DNA from: Catalinimonas alkaloidigena
Lineage (GTDB): Bacteria; Bacteroidota; Bacteroidia; Cytophagales; Cyclobacteriaceae
NCBI RefSeq assembly: GCF_029504655.1
Contig: NZ_JAQFIL010000001.1
Location: forward strand, 4,469,001 to 4,533,000
Length of the DNA stretch: 64,000 bases
Reading direction: 5' to 3'
The position numbers were made by a program, and so were the translations under genes. Below, in pieces: positions 17,893-27,564 of this stretch. Numbering within the stretch: the stretch's first letter is position 1; each line of letters opens with the position of its first letter. The notes under the pieces are model-generated. The model was not told the DNA's origin. It ran no database searches and saw only the letters and a list, made by a program, of their open reading frames with translations.

Positions 17893-19284
17893 TCACGTGC
17901 GTTCTTCCAGCATTTGAATTCTTTTTTGGTACTCTCTCTCTTTACGCTGCATTTCCTCCTGAGTAGCGGCTAGTTCTTCCATATTCTGTCGCATTTCCTC
18001 TTCCTGTGCTTTTAACTGTTCTGATTGCTGCTGAGCCTGTTCCAGCAAAACTCTAGTGTTTTTATTCACTCGGTCATTCTGAATAAACGATGCGATACCT
18101 TCGCCTAAATTATTAACGAATTCTATTTCGTGAGTTTCAAACGGTTTGAATGACGCTATTTCTAATAACCCTTCTACAACATCATTCACTTTTAAAGGTG
18201 CTATCAATAATGCTCTAGGAGTAGACTCACCTAGCCCAGATGTTATTTTAAGGTACCCCTCAGGAATGTTGGTCATGTAGGTTGGCTTACCTTCTAAATA
18301 TGTTTGTCCTAGTAAGCCTTCACCTTCAGAGATTGTTTTTTCAGAATATTTCTTACGTCCGTAAGCATAGCAAGCTACCAGATCAATCTGAGTACGTCCC
18401 TGTGTATTTTTTTCCCCCTGTACTACATACAACCCACCCTGATTACCCTCGAGATACTTGACGGTCATGGCAATTATTCGGTCATAAATCTCTTTTTCAT
18501 CTAGTTTGCTCCGAAGAATATACGATAGCTTCGTAATGCCTTCCGAGGCCCATTGCTGTTTTCGCTCAACTTGCTGTGCCTGAGTCAATCGCTCAAGATC
18601 TACTTCTCTTTGTAGTTTTTCCGCATGCAATTGCTCTTTCTGCTCCTCAGCTTCTCGCCTCAGGCTATCACTTCTTCGCTCAGCCTCACTGTTAAGAATA
18701 GCCAAGCCCAAAATAGTACCCACTGCCGATAGTATTGCTAGCTCCGTGGTAACGTAGCTAAGCCAACCTGTTTTTAGTAAGCTTATGTATTCGTTAATTA
18801 GCACCGGGTCGTACTCTACATTAAACCAAACCTTTTGGATAGGAAAGCTTAATATAGCTACAGAACATACTACCAAAGAACCAAACAAAAACACTTTTTC
18901 TCGCAGGTCAAACATGATAAATGGTGCCAGCATAAAACTGATAGCCACCAAATAAAGACTTCCAATTGGCTGATCATCAGGACCACATAGGTAGCTATTA
19001 TAAAGCATCACTTGCCATACTGGCAGAATAGAAATAAAGAGGCGAGAGTACTTCAAACCACCCAAAGTATTAACAATGATTACTCCTACTCCAGTGATTC
19101 CTCCAGCTAAAGGAATATAAAAGAGAGGGGGGGCAAATATTAGTGAAATAATAACGAAAGGAACCGCGATAGTAAATACTAAAATCAGCGTAACTATATT
19201 AGTTGCTTTAACCTTTTTCCGAAGATAATTGGGTAAGTGATCGAAATCAGCTCCGGCGTTGAAAATCTTATCTACGGTATTCAT
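17893..19284 (-). CDS. Membrane protein with GAF domain and coiled coils
   Basis: 463 residues. Residues about 1-200 form a membrane domain clearly related to that of the next gene ('PNYLRKKVKATNI', 'VPFVIISLIFAPP', 'MLYNSYL', 'LAPFIMFDLREKV', 'WFNVEYDP'). Then come a coiled coil (about 200-240, Glu/Gln/Arg rich), a GAF domain (about 250-400: 'EGLLGQTYLEGKPTYMTNIP', 'RALLIAPLKVNDVVEGLLEI') and a C-terminal coiled coil rich in Glu/Gln (about 405-463). It has no kinase, cyclase or phosphatase domain. It may be a sensory partner that pairs with the SpoIIE protein through the coiled coils. It sits between the PKS-activating enzyme and the phosphatase. Confidence 0.8.
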   Translation of the reverse strand: MNTVDKIFNAGADFDHLPNYLRKKVKATNIVTLILVFTIAVPFVIISLIFAPPLFYIPLAGGITGVGVIIVNTLGGLKYSRLFISILPVWQVMLYNSYLCGPDDQPIGSLYLVAISFMLAPFIMFDLREKVFLFGSLVVCSVAILSFPIQKVWFNVEYDPVLINEYISLLKTGWLSYVTTELAILSAVGTILGLAILNSEAERRSDSLRREAEEQKEQLHAEKLQREVDLERLTQAQQVERKQQWASEGITKLSYILRSKLDEKEIYDRIIAMTVKYLEGNQGGLYVVQGEKNTQGRTQIDLVACYAYGRKKYSEKTISEGEGLLGQTYLEGKPTYMTNIPEGYLKITSGLGESTPRALLIAPLKVNDVVEGLLEIASFKPFETHEIEFVNNLGEGIASFIQNDRVNKNTRVLLEQAQQQSEQLKAQEEEMRQNMEELAATQEEMQRKEREYQKRIQMLEERT

Positions 19285-19415
19285 TCGTATGAACAGGTAA
19301 GTTTGTTTCCATATTTCTATGATTATCTCAAGTTTACAACCAAAATTTACTTATTCAGCGTGATAATTGAGCATTCATACTCCATGTACTTTTTTACTGT
19401 TTTTAGTCTTTTGTT

Positions 19416-20213
19416 CTATGAAAAACTGCACTGCGTATTTTTAGGTAAGGCAATAGATAGTATGACTTCTCCTTCTGAGAATGAAATTACCTGGTACTGT
19501 TCAAAGTTAGTGAACGAACTCACCATAAACCTGCCTTGAGAAGTAATTGCCTCAATTTGGTAAATACTCATAGGTACCAGCAATCCAGTAGTTAATAATT
19601 TGGCTAGGGCTTCTTTAGCTGTCCAAAGATAGGTATAAAGCTGGGTACGATTTATTTCGCACCCCGCACTAAGTTGTCTTTCATAAATTGTTAGTTGTGA
19701 CTCAATGGTTTCTGCTTTGCACTTCTCAATAGTTTCTATATCTAGACCCATTGGATGTTCTCTAGGAAAAACCACACAGGCAGCCATGTTTTCCGTATGA
19801 GAAATACTGATCGATGGCGGATTGCAGGTAGTGGCCCTTACAATAGGCTGTTCAAAAACTCCTGGAGAAACTAAAATCTCATTGAGCGAGGCAATGTTCA
19901 AGAATCGCCCTAGTGATTTTTTTGCTACATATCGACCAGCTAAATAACTCTTACGGCGCTTTTCGTAGCGAAGGCTTTGGTAGTAGGCCATTTCCTCAGG
20001 ATGCAGATACGTTTCGTGTCGGATTGAAGGGCTATTTTCACTGGCATCCATTGTTCCAACCAGGGCTTTACCTCGCCAATTTTTTCTCACCAACGAAACT
20101 TCAAGAACTGTAACCAAAGCCAATATATTTAATACGATACAACCTGAGCAAAGAGTACTAGGAAACCTGAGAAAACTATTGTTGTTCTCAATTGAATTTA
20201 CCCACTCCGCCAC
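19416..20213 (-). CDS. 4'-phosphopantetheinyl transferase (Sfp-type)
   Basis: 265 residues by the longest frame (GTG start at 20213). The Sfp family blocks are all present: 'KRRKSYLAGRYVAKKSLG', 'PSISISHTENMAACVV', 'HPMGLDIETIEK' (Mg-binding GxDxE) and 'LWTAKEALAKLL' (WxxKEA). Such enzymes transfer phosphopantetheine from CoA to a serine of carrier proteins. The gene starts 34 bp after the PKS stop, so it very likely primes the PKS carrier domain at S2112. The true start is uncertain: residues 1-30 look unlike the family, and an in-frame ATG at 20051 gives 211 residues. Confidence 0.87.
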   Translation of the reverse strand: MAEWVNSIENNNSFLRFPSTLCSGCIVLNILALVTVLEVSLVRKNWRGKALVGTMDASENSPSIRHETYLHPEEMAYYQSLRYEKRRKSYLAGRYVAKKSLGRFLNIASLNEILVSPGVFEQPIVRATTCNPPSISISHTENMAACVVFPREHPMGLDIETIEKCKAETIESQLTIYERQLSAGCEINRTQLYTYLWTAKEALAKLLTTGLLVPMSIYQIEAITSQGRFMVSSFTNFEQYQVISFSEGEVILSIALPKNTQCSFS

Positions 20214-20247
20214 TCAATTTCTGAGTAGTAATTTAAGTTTTCAGATA

Positions 20248-23200
20248 CTACAAGCCGCTTTCGTTATTTTCATAAAAAAACTTATTCTGCTCCAAAGCTT
20301 CGGTCAGCCGTTGCAGAATAAGTTCTTGATTACGACTCAAGAACCAATGATCTCCCTCTAATACCTCTAAGGTAAATTCCCTGCTAGTTTGAGTTCGCCA
20401 TTCATCTACCTCATCTATTGACACTACTTCGTCTTTAGAAGCGGCAAAACCGGCAATAGGAATATCTAACTTACCTGAATCGGCGTATCGATAACTCATC
20501 AGCAATGGCATATCGTTTCGCATAACTGGGAGTATCTGCCGTAAGAAATCTACATCGTCTATATAATTAAGGATGCCGATGATTTTTTCTTCAGAATATG
20601 ACCGGATAGCTGTTTTGGATATGGCCTCCGTTTTCTTCCAGTCTTGGGTCAATTGAGGAGCAATTGTTCCCGATACAAACAACTGAAGTGCTTTGATACC
20701 GTGGTGTTTCCACAAGAAACGGATAAGTTCAAATCCAATGATACCTCCAAAGCTGTGCCCAATTACTATGAATGGTTTATCCAAGTATGGTCGGATGGCA
20801 TTTGCTAGATCAGGAATAAGCTGCTCTATATCTTCGTAAGGAGCCTCCTCACTACGGTTCTCTCTACCCGGTAACTGAAACGACAATACATCGGTGTTTT
20901 TAGGAGGATTCAGTAAGAAATGACTGAACATGGTAGCCCCGGCTCCTACCGGATGGATACAGAAAATTCTTTGCTCTATCTCCTGCTTGTTAGTTTTGTT
21001 ACGTACAAACCACTCATTAACTATCTCCATTTCATCACCCAAATCAAAACCGGCAGTAGCCTCATTTTTGGAACTTTCTTTCTTAGGAGCTGCCGGAGCT
21101 TCTGCCGGAGGGCTACCCACTAGCATCGCCGCTAACTCTCCTATACTAGGTCCTTTCGCAATCTTCATGAGTGGGAAGTTAATACCTAGCTTCTGCTGAA
21201 TCCAATTTCGTAGCTGATTAAGCATAAGTGAGTCCAACCCTAACTGGGCAATCGATAGATCAGCATCAATCTTTTCGGCAGATGTACCCAGGATTTTTGC
21301 CAATGCCTCCGATAATTTTACTTTCAAAATACGCTGTTTTTGCTCTGGGGAGGCATGCAGCATCTCATCTTCAAAAGAAGTTGCCCCTGACGTATTCGAA
21401 GACTCTTCTTGGTTCAAAAACTTCGCAAATCGTACGTCATTCTCCAGGTGAGTGAAGAAGTTTTTAAACCGTGACCAGTCCAGGTTGGCAACCATGCGCT
21501 GAGCGGGCTTTTGCAGTAAAATACTTTCAATCTTGTCGGTAACCTGCTTTACTGATAAAGGCAACCATCCTTGATTGGATAGTACATTCATCACATTCCC
21601 ACCATCCCGAGACATACCCGCGTATTGTCCTAGTACTCCTAAGTTGATTGAGGAGGCTGATAAGCCTAATGACTGTCGATAATGGGCTAATTTATCCAGA
21701 AAATTATTAGCCGATGAATACGCTGCTTGTCCCGGCAACCCAAACAAAGATGATATGGATGAGATCATCAGGAAGAAATCAAGTGAATCATTCTGAGTTA
21801 ACATATGCAAATTCCACGCTCCTACAACTTTGGGTCTGAACACTTTCATAAAGCGATCTAAGTCCGTATTCTGAAGCGTAGCGTCATCGAGCACTGCTGC
21901 ACTATGCACAATACCTTTTATTGGCGGCATCGTTCGACGAATCTTATCAATTTCTTTTTGAACATTAGGTTCGTTAGTGATATCCACATTAGCTAGATAT
22001 ACCTGTACCCCGTCAGCTTTCATACGGTCTACTGATTGGAAATCTGACTCCAGCTTACAACCGCTCCGACTCATAAGGGCTAAATGGCGAGCTCCCTTTG
22101 TAGACAACCACTTTGCCAAAGTTAATCCAAAGCCACTCGCTCCGCCGGTGATCAGGTACGTAGCATCTGACGGTAATTGTAGATCCAACGCAGGCTTTAC
22201 GTTAATAGGTTGACTACCGAGACTAACAACTGTTTTTCCGATATATGTATCATTCTGGCTAACCATTTTCTGAACCGCATCATTCAAATCCTGAATTGGA
22301 TATACTTTAGTCGGAAGACCTTTCAGCTTCTTCTGATCAAACAGCTGAACTATCTCATGTAGTAAAGTACTGCTCAATGCCGGCTTGCGCGTATAGAGGT
22401 GCTCGATATTAAGTGAATGATACGATAAGTCACTTTGAGTAGCAAACTGTAGTTTTCTTTCACGTTCGAAACGAAGGTCAATGTATTTACCATACGGTAC
22501 TAAACATTTGAAGCCTTCCATTACACTGTCTCTCGTAAAAATATTTGCGATAGCATCTACTCCTCTATCTCCGGTAATGCGAAGTACCTGCTCCGCAAAA
22601 CGATTGGATGAAGTATCTACTACATGTTCTACACCTATTGATCGAAGATAAGTACGCCCATAAGTATTGTCCGAAGTAGCATCAATCGACGCAATTACAT
22701 TAGCTCCGGTTAGTTGGGCAATTTGAATAACAGCCAATCCAACTGGACTAGTAGCACCATGTACAAATATCCAATCCTCTCGTTCTAGTTGAGCTATCTT
22801 ATTTAGGGCATAATACGCAGTGAGATAGGCTACTGGGATACCCGCTGCTTCTCTAAAGCTAAGACTGCCGGGTTTTAGCACAACTTGTTTTTCGTTAGCA
22901 TATATGTACCCTCCTAAACAAGCAGAAGTCCAAGCAATCACTTCATCTCCCAGCTTAAGTTTAGTAACTTTATTACCCACTGCCTTAACTACTCCACTGC
23001 ATTCCCAACCAAGTGCGTATCTTTCTTGGGTACTTAAATCACTCATGGTTACAGAATCCTGATGCGACAATCCGGTAGCTTTGACTTCAATCGCTACTTC
23101 ATTCTCACCAAGTTTTGTAGGGTAAGTATTGCGAAAAACAGTTCGTTTGCTTTCCCCTTGTCCTTCAAACGTAGCTCTGAAATTTGCACCCGATGCAGGT

Positions 23201-26200
23201 AGTTGGTATACACATGACTCCTCAGCGGTTTCTTCAGATACTTCTATTAAGGTGCGTATCAGCCTATCATTACCTCTAAGTGCCATTTCGGGATATTGAA
23301 TCGTCTCTTTACTCAGTATGCTTTGGTAAAGCCAATCCAATTCTTCCTCTGTAGTATTGCTACTAATATCAACAATACGAGTAGTAATGAACGGATATTC
23401 ATTCATCATCACTCGAGAGATACCGTAGATAGCAGCCTGGCTAATATTGACCGAGTCACCCTCGTAAATTAATTCTACTCCCTGAGTAATTATTTGAATT
23501 GTCGGTTCTAACCCCTGGGAGACAACTGACCGGATCGTATTGAGTAAGGCATTGATCAGAGCTTCTTGCTGACTCTGAAAAGCTGTGGATTCAATATTCT
23601 TCTCATCTTGAGGAGCTAGTGCCCAGAGGTAAATAATTTTATCGACTAATATATCTTTATTTAGCAATGTGAGGAATACCTGCTGTATGTCTGATTGTTC
23701 GTTAGGATTAACGATATAATGCTGTTTGCTGATCTCTTCGAAACGTTCTCCTTGATAGATAAGGATTGGGGATAATCCGTCAGCCTGAAAGCGGTTTATC
23801 AACTTTTCTGAAATATCGCCCCGTTCAGCGAAAATAGCTATCTTTTCACCTAATGATTTACCCGACTGACCAAGCACATCTGTTTGTAACTCATCTTCCA
23901 GTTTCTCCCAGGCAAACTCGTACATACCTTCGTGGCGCTCCCTCTCAACTTCGCCCCGAGAACCATCAATATACTTACATTCTAACCCCTGAATCTCGGC
24001 AACTAGCGTACCATCTTCGTTAAAAATCCAGTAATTGGCATTGAGATACTCGGCGTGAACATCACTGATTTCAATGTAGCAGTACACGCTGTTCTCGGGA
24101 GATTGATGAACCTTAAATTTCTCTATGTACGTAGGTAGATAGATGCCCGTTTTTTCTTCTTCATTGGTCCATTTACCGGCGTATTCAATAGCATGTAAAC
24201 AAGCGTCGGAAAGTGTAGGATGAAAGTGGAACTTCTCCGCTTCATGGGTACAACGATTGCTAAGTGAAAGCTGGGCTAATATTGTACTGTTATCTTTATC
24301 CGCCCAAAGTTTCTTTATTCGTCGAAAAGTCTCCCCGTACTGCAGTCCGCCCTCCTTAAGCTCCAGATAATAATCAGATACCGAGATTGGTAGATAAAAA
24401 TTTTTCTGGATATCGGATAGCACCTTGGGTTGAGAACGAAAGTCCTCAGACTCACCTACAATCCTTCCCGAAGAATACTGATCCCATAGTGACTTATCTG
24501 CCGAATTTTGAGCACATAGGTAATATTTCTTATTGTCCGATGATATCTCTAAGCGGATAGTTGGCATATTTTCTTCGGAAAGAAATAATGCAGTTTCAAA
24601 CTTAATGTTTTCCAAATGACTAAAGCTATCCGGAAATGATGCTTTTCCAGCAGCGTAAGCCACCTCTAGGTGCCCAGTACCAGGAAACACTATATCGCCG
24701 TTCACTTTGTGATCGTCAATATAATTATGTTTAGCTGGATTGATATCGACTTCCCAAATAAAGTGCTGGTTTTGTATTGCTGATTGGATGCTTTCCGAAA
24801 GATGTGGATGTACTTTTGTTCCCAATCGCTTTTGGGCATTTTCTTTAGTTTCAAACCAGCAGTACTCTCGTTGCCAAGCATAAGTGGGCAAGCGCACATA
24901 TTTAGCATCTGAGCCAAACTGCTTGTACCAACTTACCGGATATCCAATAGTATGAAGCTTTCCTAGAGAAGTCATCATAGTTACTACTTCATCCTCCTTT
25001 CTCCTCAGCGAAGGAACGATCAAACTGCCATTTCTGTCGTTTTGACGAAGCAGAGCTAACACTCCTTCGGTTAGTACGGGATGAGGGGCAACCTCAATGA
25101 AGACATCATACCCGTCATCAATCATACTTTGGACGGCGTCGGTAAAGTAAACTGTTTCTCTAACGTTTTTGTACCAGTACTCACTGGTTAAGTGCTTTCC
25201 ATCTTCTTGGTTTCCCGATACAGTTGAATACAATGGAGTTGATGCCTCGTGAGGTGTCAGATCTTTTAAGGAAGAGATTAGCTCTTCTTTAAGCGGAAAC
25301 ATGTGGTGACTATGAAAAGGTACATTTACCCGCAAGAACCGATGAAACACGTCCTGTTTATCCAGTTGCTGAGCAATAATTTCTAGCGGCTCAACATCGC
25401 CTGATAATGTGAGCATCTCAGGGCCATTAATTGCCGCAATGGATACCCGATCTTCAAAGCCTTTAATAAATTCTTTAGCCTCTGGTAATGGAAGGGCTAC
25501 CGCGAGCATTTTTCCCTTGCCAGTAGCTTTATTTTGTCCGCGACTACGATGGTAAATAACTTCAACCGCCTGCTCAAGAGTCAATGCTCCGGCAGTATAC
25601 GCCGCTGCTATTTCACCAATAGAATGGCCAACGCAACCTTCAGGATTGATGCCCCAGGATTTCCAGAGTTCGGTAAGCGCAATCTGGATTGCCATGATAG
25701 CTGGTTGGGCAATTCGCGTATCGCTAACGCGAGATGACTCTTCATCTTTATTCATTTCTTCTAATAGCGACCAGTCAGCTATCCGAGAAAATAGTTTGTC
25801 AATCTTAAGGATAACGTCACGAAATAACGGTGATTTCGCAATGAGTTGTTGCCCCATGGCAAACCACTGAGGGCCTTGCCCTGAGTAGATAAATCCAATT
25901 TTAGGAGTTTCTTTCCAAGTTCTTTTATTGTAACTCATTCCCGGCCTTCTTTCATCCCGAAGAAAGGCAATTAAATGCTCAGCTAATTCTTCTTTAGAAT
26001 GAGCGACAACCGTTAACCGATGGTCGTGATGAGTCCGACGGGTAGCAGCAGAATAACATATATTCTCAAAGTTGTTTTCCGTATCTTTTAGATAATTGAT
26101 AAAGTTCTTCACACTAGTCTTCAACCCCTCTAAGCTCTTAGAAGATATACTGAAAGGCCGGGCTTTGTCTCCTCCTTTTGTGTCCGAATCTGATTGTGAA

Positions 26201-27564
26201 ACGGGTATATATTCCTGTAAAACGATATGGGCATTGGTACCACCCGCACCAAAAGAATTGACCCCTCCAATTAACGGTTTATCGGTGCCATCCAAAGACT
26301 CCTGCCTGGTAGGTACTCGCAATCGGTATTCATCGAAAGGGATTTTCGGATTAGGATTCTCAAAATGTAAGTTTTGAGGAATTAAGCGGTTTTTAAGCAC
26401 CAATGATAGCTTTATCAGACCCGCAACACCTGCGGCCGCCTCAAGATGTCCAATATTACTTTTTACCGAACCCATCCAGCATTTCTGATCCTCAGCCCTA
26501 TCTTTTCCAATCACTTTTCCAAAAGCCTTTGTCTCAATAGGGTCGCCCACCGGTGTACCTGTACCGTGCGCCTCAACGTAGGATATATTTTTAGGGTTTA
26601 CTCCCGCCTTTTCGTAGGCTTCTTGCAACATAGCAATTTGTGAGCTCACGCTAGGCACCGTAAAACCATCTTCGGTGTATCCATCTTGGTTTACAGCCGA
26701 CCCAAGTATAGTAGCATAAATATGATCACCATCTGCTTCGGCTCGTGATAGAGGCTTTAGTAGTACCATACCACAACCTTCACTCCGCACATAACCATTC
26801 GCCCGGCTATCAAAAGACTTACAGTGGCCATCAGGTGACAAAAAGTTTCCCTTCGACATTAAAATAGAAGATTCCGGCCTTAAAATAAGATTTACCCCGC
26901 CAGCCAGACCTATCTCGCTTTCTCCTGTCCAGATGCTCTGGCAAGCCAAATGCACTCCTACTAAAGAAGAAGAACAAGCCGTATCGATAGTAACGCTTGG
27001 ACCTTTTAAGTTAAATAAATATGATAAGCGATTAGCTCCTGATGTACGAGAAGCACCCATCGCTACATGAGGGCTGGTCTGATCACGTTGTAAACTAGAG
27101 GTTTGTATATCCCAATAGTCATTCATGAACATACCTACATATACCGCAGTTTTAGTACCCGAAAACTCTTCTAACTTGATTCCTGCATCCTCTAGTGCCT
27201 CTAGAGTCACCTCCATTAAAATGCGCTGCTGAGGGTCTATACGATTAGCTTCAGCCGGATAAAAACCAAAAAAGCTCGCGTCGAAATCCCCAATGTTTTT
27301 AAGAAAACCGCCTTTTCGAGTTTTTATTTTTCCAGCTTTAATTGGATCAGGGTCATAGAATTCGTCCAAAGACCATCGATCTGAAGGAACATCTGTAATT
27401 GCATTGCCTCCTTGCTTTAAGAACTCCCAATATTCCTTAGGGCTAGCAACCTGGTCGATCTCATTTCCACTAGGAAATCGACATCCTATACCTACTATTG
27501 CTATAGGTTCATTTTTTGCGGTATTCGGGGCATCTAGCACTCCGTTCTCGTAGTTCTTCATCAA
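20248..27564 (-). CDS. Single-module highly reducing type I polyketide synthase (KS-AT-DH-ER-KR-ACP-TE)
   Basis: 2438 residues. Ketosynthase about 18-450, with C197 in 'DTACSSS', H333 in 'EAHGTGTPVG' and H373 in 'SNIGHLEA'. Acyltransferase about 555-870, S648 in 'GHSIGEIAAAY', with 'VPFHSHHM' at the specificity site (Phe suggests malonyl-CoA). Dehydratase about 925-1200 with H952 in 'DHKVNGDIVFPG' and D1120 in 'LSDACLH'. A linker/structural region about 1210-1440 shows no methyltransferase motif. Enoylreductase about 1460-1785 ('VHGATSPVGLAV'). Ketoreductase about 1798-1985 ('YLITGGASGFGL', an LDD motif in 'AAVLDDATL' as in B-type domains, Y1949 in 'AAYSSAN'). ACP about 2080-2150 (S2112 in 'LGLDSLM'). 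Thioesterase about 2195-2430 (S2271 in 'GHSFGG', H2406 in 'EGDHWFL'). All catalytic residues are intact. With one module and full reduction it should act iteratively to make a saturated, fatty-acid-like chain released as acid or lactone. Confidence 0.93.
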   Translation of the reverse strand: MMKNYENGVLDAPNTAKNEPIAIVGIGCRFPSGNEIDQVASPKEYWEFLKQGGNAITDVPSDRWSLDEFYDPDPIKAGKIKTRKGGFLKNIGDFDASFFGFYPAEANRIDPQQRILMEVTLEALEDAGIKLEEFSGTKTAVYVGMFMNDYWDIQTSSLQRDQTSPHVAMGASRTSGANRLSYLFNLKGPSVTIDTACSSSLVGVHLACQSIWTGESEIGLAGGVNLILRPESSILMSKGNFLSPDGHCKSFDSRANGYVRSEGCGMVLLKPLSRAEADGDHIYATILGSAVNQDGYTEDGFTVPSVSSQIAMLQEAYEKAGVNPKNISYVEAHGTGTPVGDPIETKAFGKVIGKDRAEDQKCWMGSVKSNIGHLEAAAGVAGLIKLSLVLKNRLIPQNLHFENPNPKIPFDEYRLRVPTRQESLDGTDKPLIGGVNSFGAGGTNAHIVLQEYIPVSQSDSDTKGGDKARPFSISSKSLEGLKTSVKNFINYLKDTENNFENICYSAATRRTHHDHRLTVVAHSKEELAEHLIAFLRDERRPGMSYNKRTWKETPKIGFIYSGQGPQWFAMGQQLIAKSPLFRDVILKIDKLFSRIADWSLLEEMNKDEESSRVSDTRIAQPAIMAIQIALTELWKSWGINPEGCVGHSIGEIAAAYTAGALTLEQAVEVIYHRSRGQNKATGKGKMLAVALPLPEAKEFIKGFEDRVSIAAINGPEMLTLSGDVEPLEIIAQQLDKQDVFHRFLRVNVPFHSHHMFPLKEELISSLKDLTPHEASTPLYSTVSGNQEDGKHLTSEYWYKNVRETVYFTDAVQSMIDDGYDVFIEVAPHPVLTEGVLALLRQNDRNGSLIVPSLRRKEDEVVTMMTSLGKLHTIGYPVSWYKQFGSDAKYVRLPTYAWQREYCWFETKENAQKRLGTKVHPHLSESIQSAIQNQHFIWEVDINPAKHNYIDDHKVNGDIVFPGTGHLEVAYAAGKASFPDSFSHLENIKFETALFLSEENMPTIRLEISSDNKKYYLCAQNSADKSLWDQYSSGRIVGESEDFRSQPKVLSDIQKNFYLPISVSDYYLELKEGGLQYGETFRRIKKLWADKDNSTILAQLSLSNRCTHEAEKFHFHPTLSDACLHAIEYAGKWTNEEEKTGIYLPTYIEKFKVHQSPENSVYCYIEISDVHAEYLNANYWIFNEDGTLVAEIQGLECKYIDGSRGEVERERHEGMYEFAWEKLEDELQTDVLGQSGKSLGEKIAIFAERGDISEKLINRFQADGLSPILIYQGERFEEISKQHYIVNPNEQSDIQQVFLTLLNKDILVDKIIYLWALAPQDEKNIESTAFQSQQEALINALLNTIRSVVSQGLEPTIQIITQGVELIYEGDSVNISQAAIYGISRVMMNEYPFITTRIVDISSNTTEEELDWLYQSILSKETIQYPEMALRGNDRLIRTLIEVSEETAEESCVYQLPASGANFRATFEGQGESKRTVFRNTYPTKLGENEVAIEVKATGLSHQDSVTMSDLSTQERYALGWECSGVVKAVGNKVTKLKLGDEVIAWTSACLGGYIYANEKQVVLKPGSLSFREAAGIPVAYLTAYYALNKIAQLEREDWIFVHGATSPVGLAVIQIAQLTGANVIASIDATSDNTYGRTYLRSIGVEHVVDTSSNRFAEQVLRITGDRGVDAIANIFTRDSVMEGFKCLVPYGKYIDLRFERERKLQFATQSDLSYHSLNIEHLYTRKPALSSTLLHEIVQLFDQKKLKGLPTKVYPIQDLNDAVQKMVSQNDTYIGKTVVSLGSQPINVKPALDLQLPSDATYLITGGASGFGLTLAKWLSTKGARHLALMSRSGCKLESDFQSVDRMKADGVQVYLANVDITNEPNVQKEIDKIRRTMPPIKGIVHSAAVLDDATLQNTDLDRFMKVFRPKVVGAWNLHMLTQNDSLDFFLMISSISSLFGLPGQAAYSSANNFLDKLAHYRQSLGLSASSINLGVLGQYAGMSRDGGNVMNVLSNQGWLPLSVKQVTDKIESILLQKPAQRMVANLDWSRFKNFFTHLENDVRFAKFLNQEESSNTSGATSFEDEMLHASPEQKQRILKVKLSEALAKILGTSAEKIDADLSIAQLGLDSLMLNQLRNWIQQKLGINFPLMKIAKGPSIGELAAMLVGSPPAEAPAAPKKESSKNEATAGFDLGDEMEIVNEWFVRNKTNKQEIEQRIFCIHPVGAGATMFSHFLLNPPKNTDVLSFQLPGRENRSEEAPYEDIEQLIPDLANAIRPYLDKPFIVIGHSFGGIIGFELIRFLWKHHGIKALQLFVSGTIAPQLTQDWKKTEAISKTAIRSYSEEKIIGILNYIDDVDFLRQILPVMRNDMPLLMSYRYADSGKLDIPIAGFAASKDEVVSIDEVDEWRTQTSREFTLEVLEGDHWFLSRNQELILQRLTEALEQNKFFYENNESGL

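Noticed and set aside
20248..27564. Polyunsaturated fatty acid synthase (PfaA-like)
   Set aside because: Only one ACP, a C-terminal thioesterase and an integral enoylreductase; PfaA has tandem ACPs and separate PfaC/D functions.
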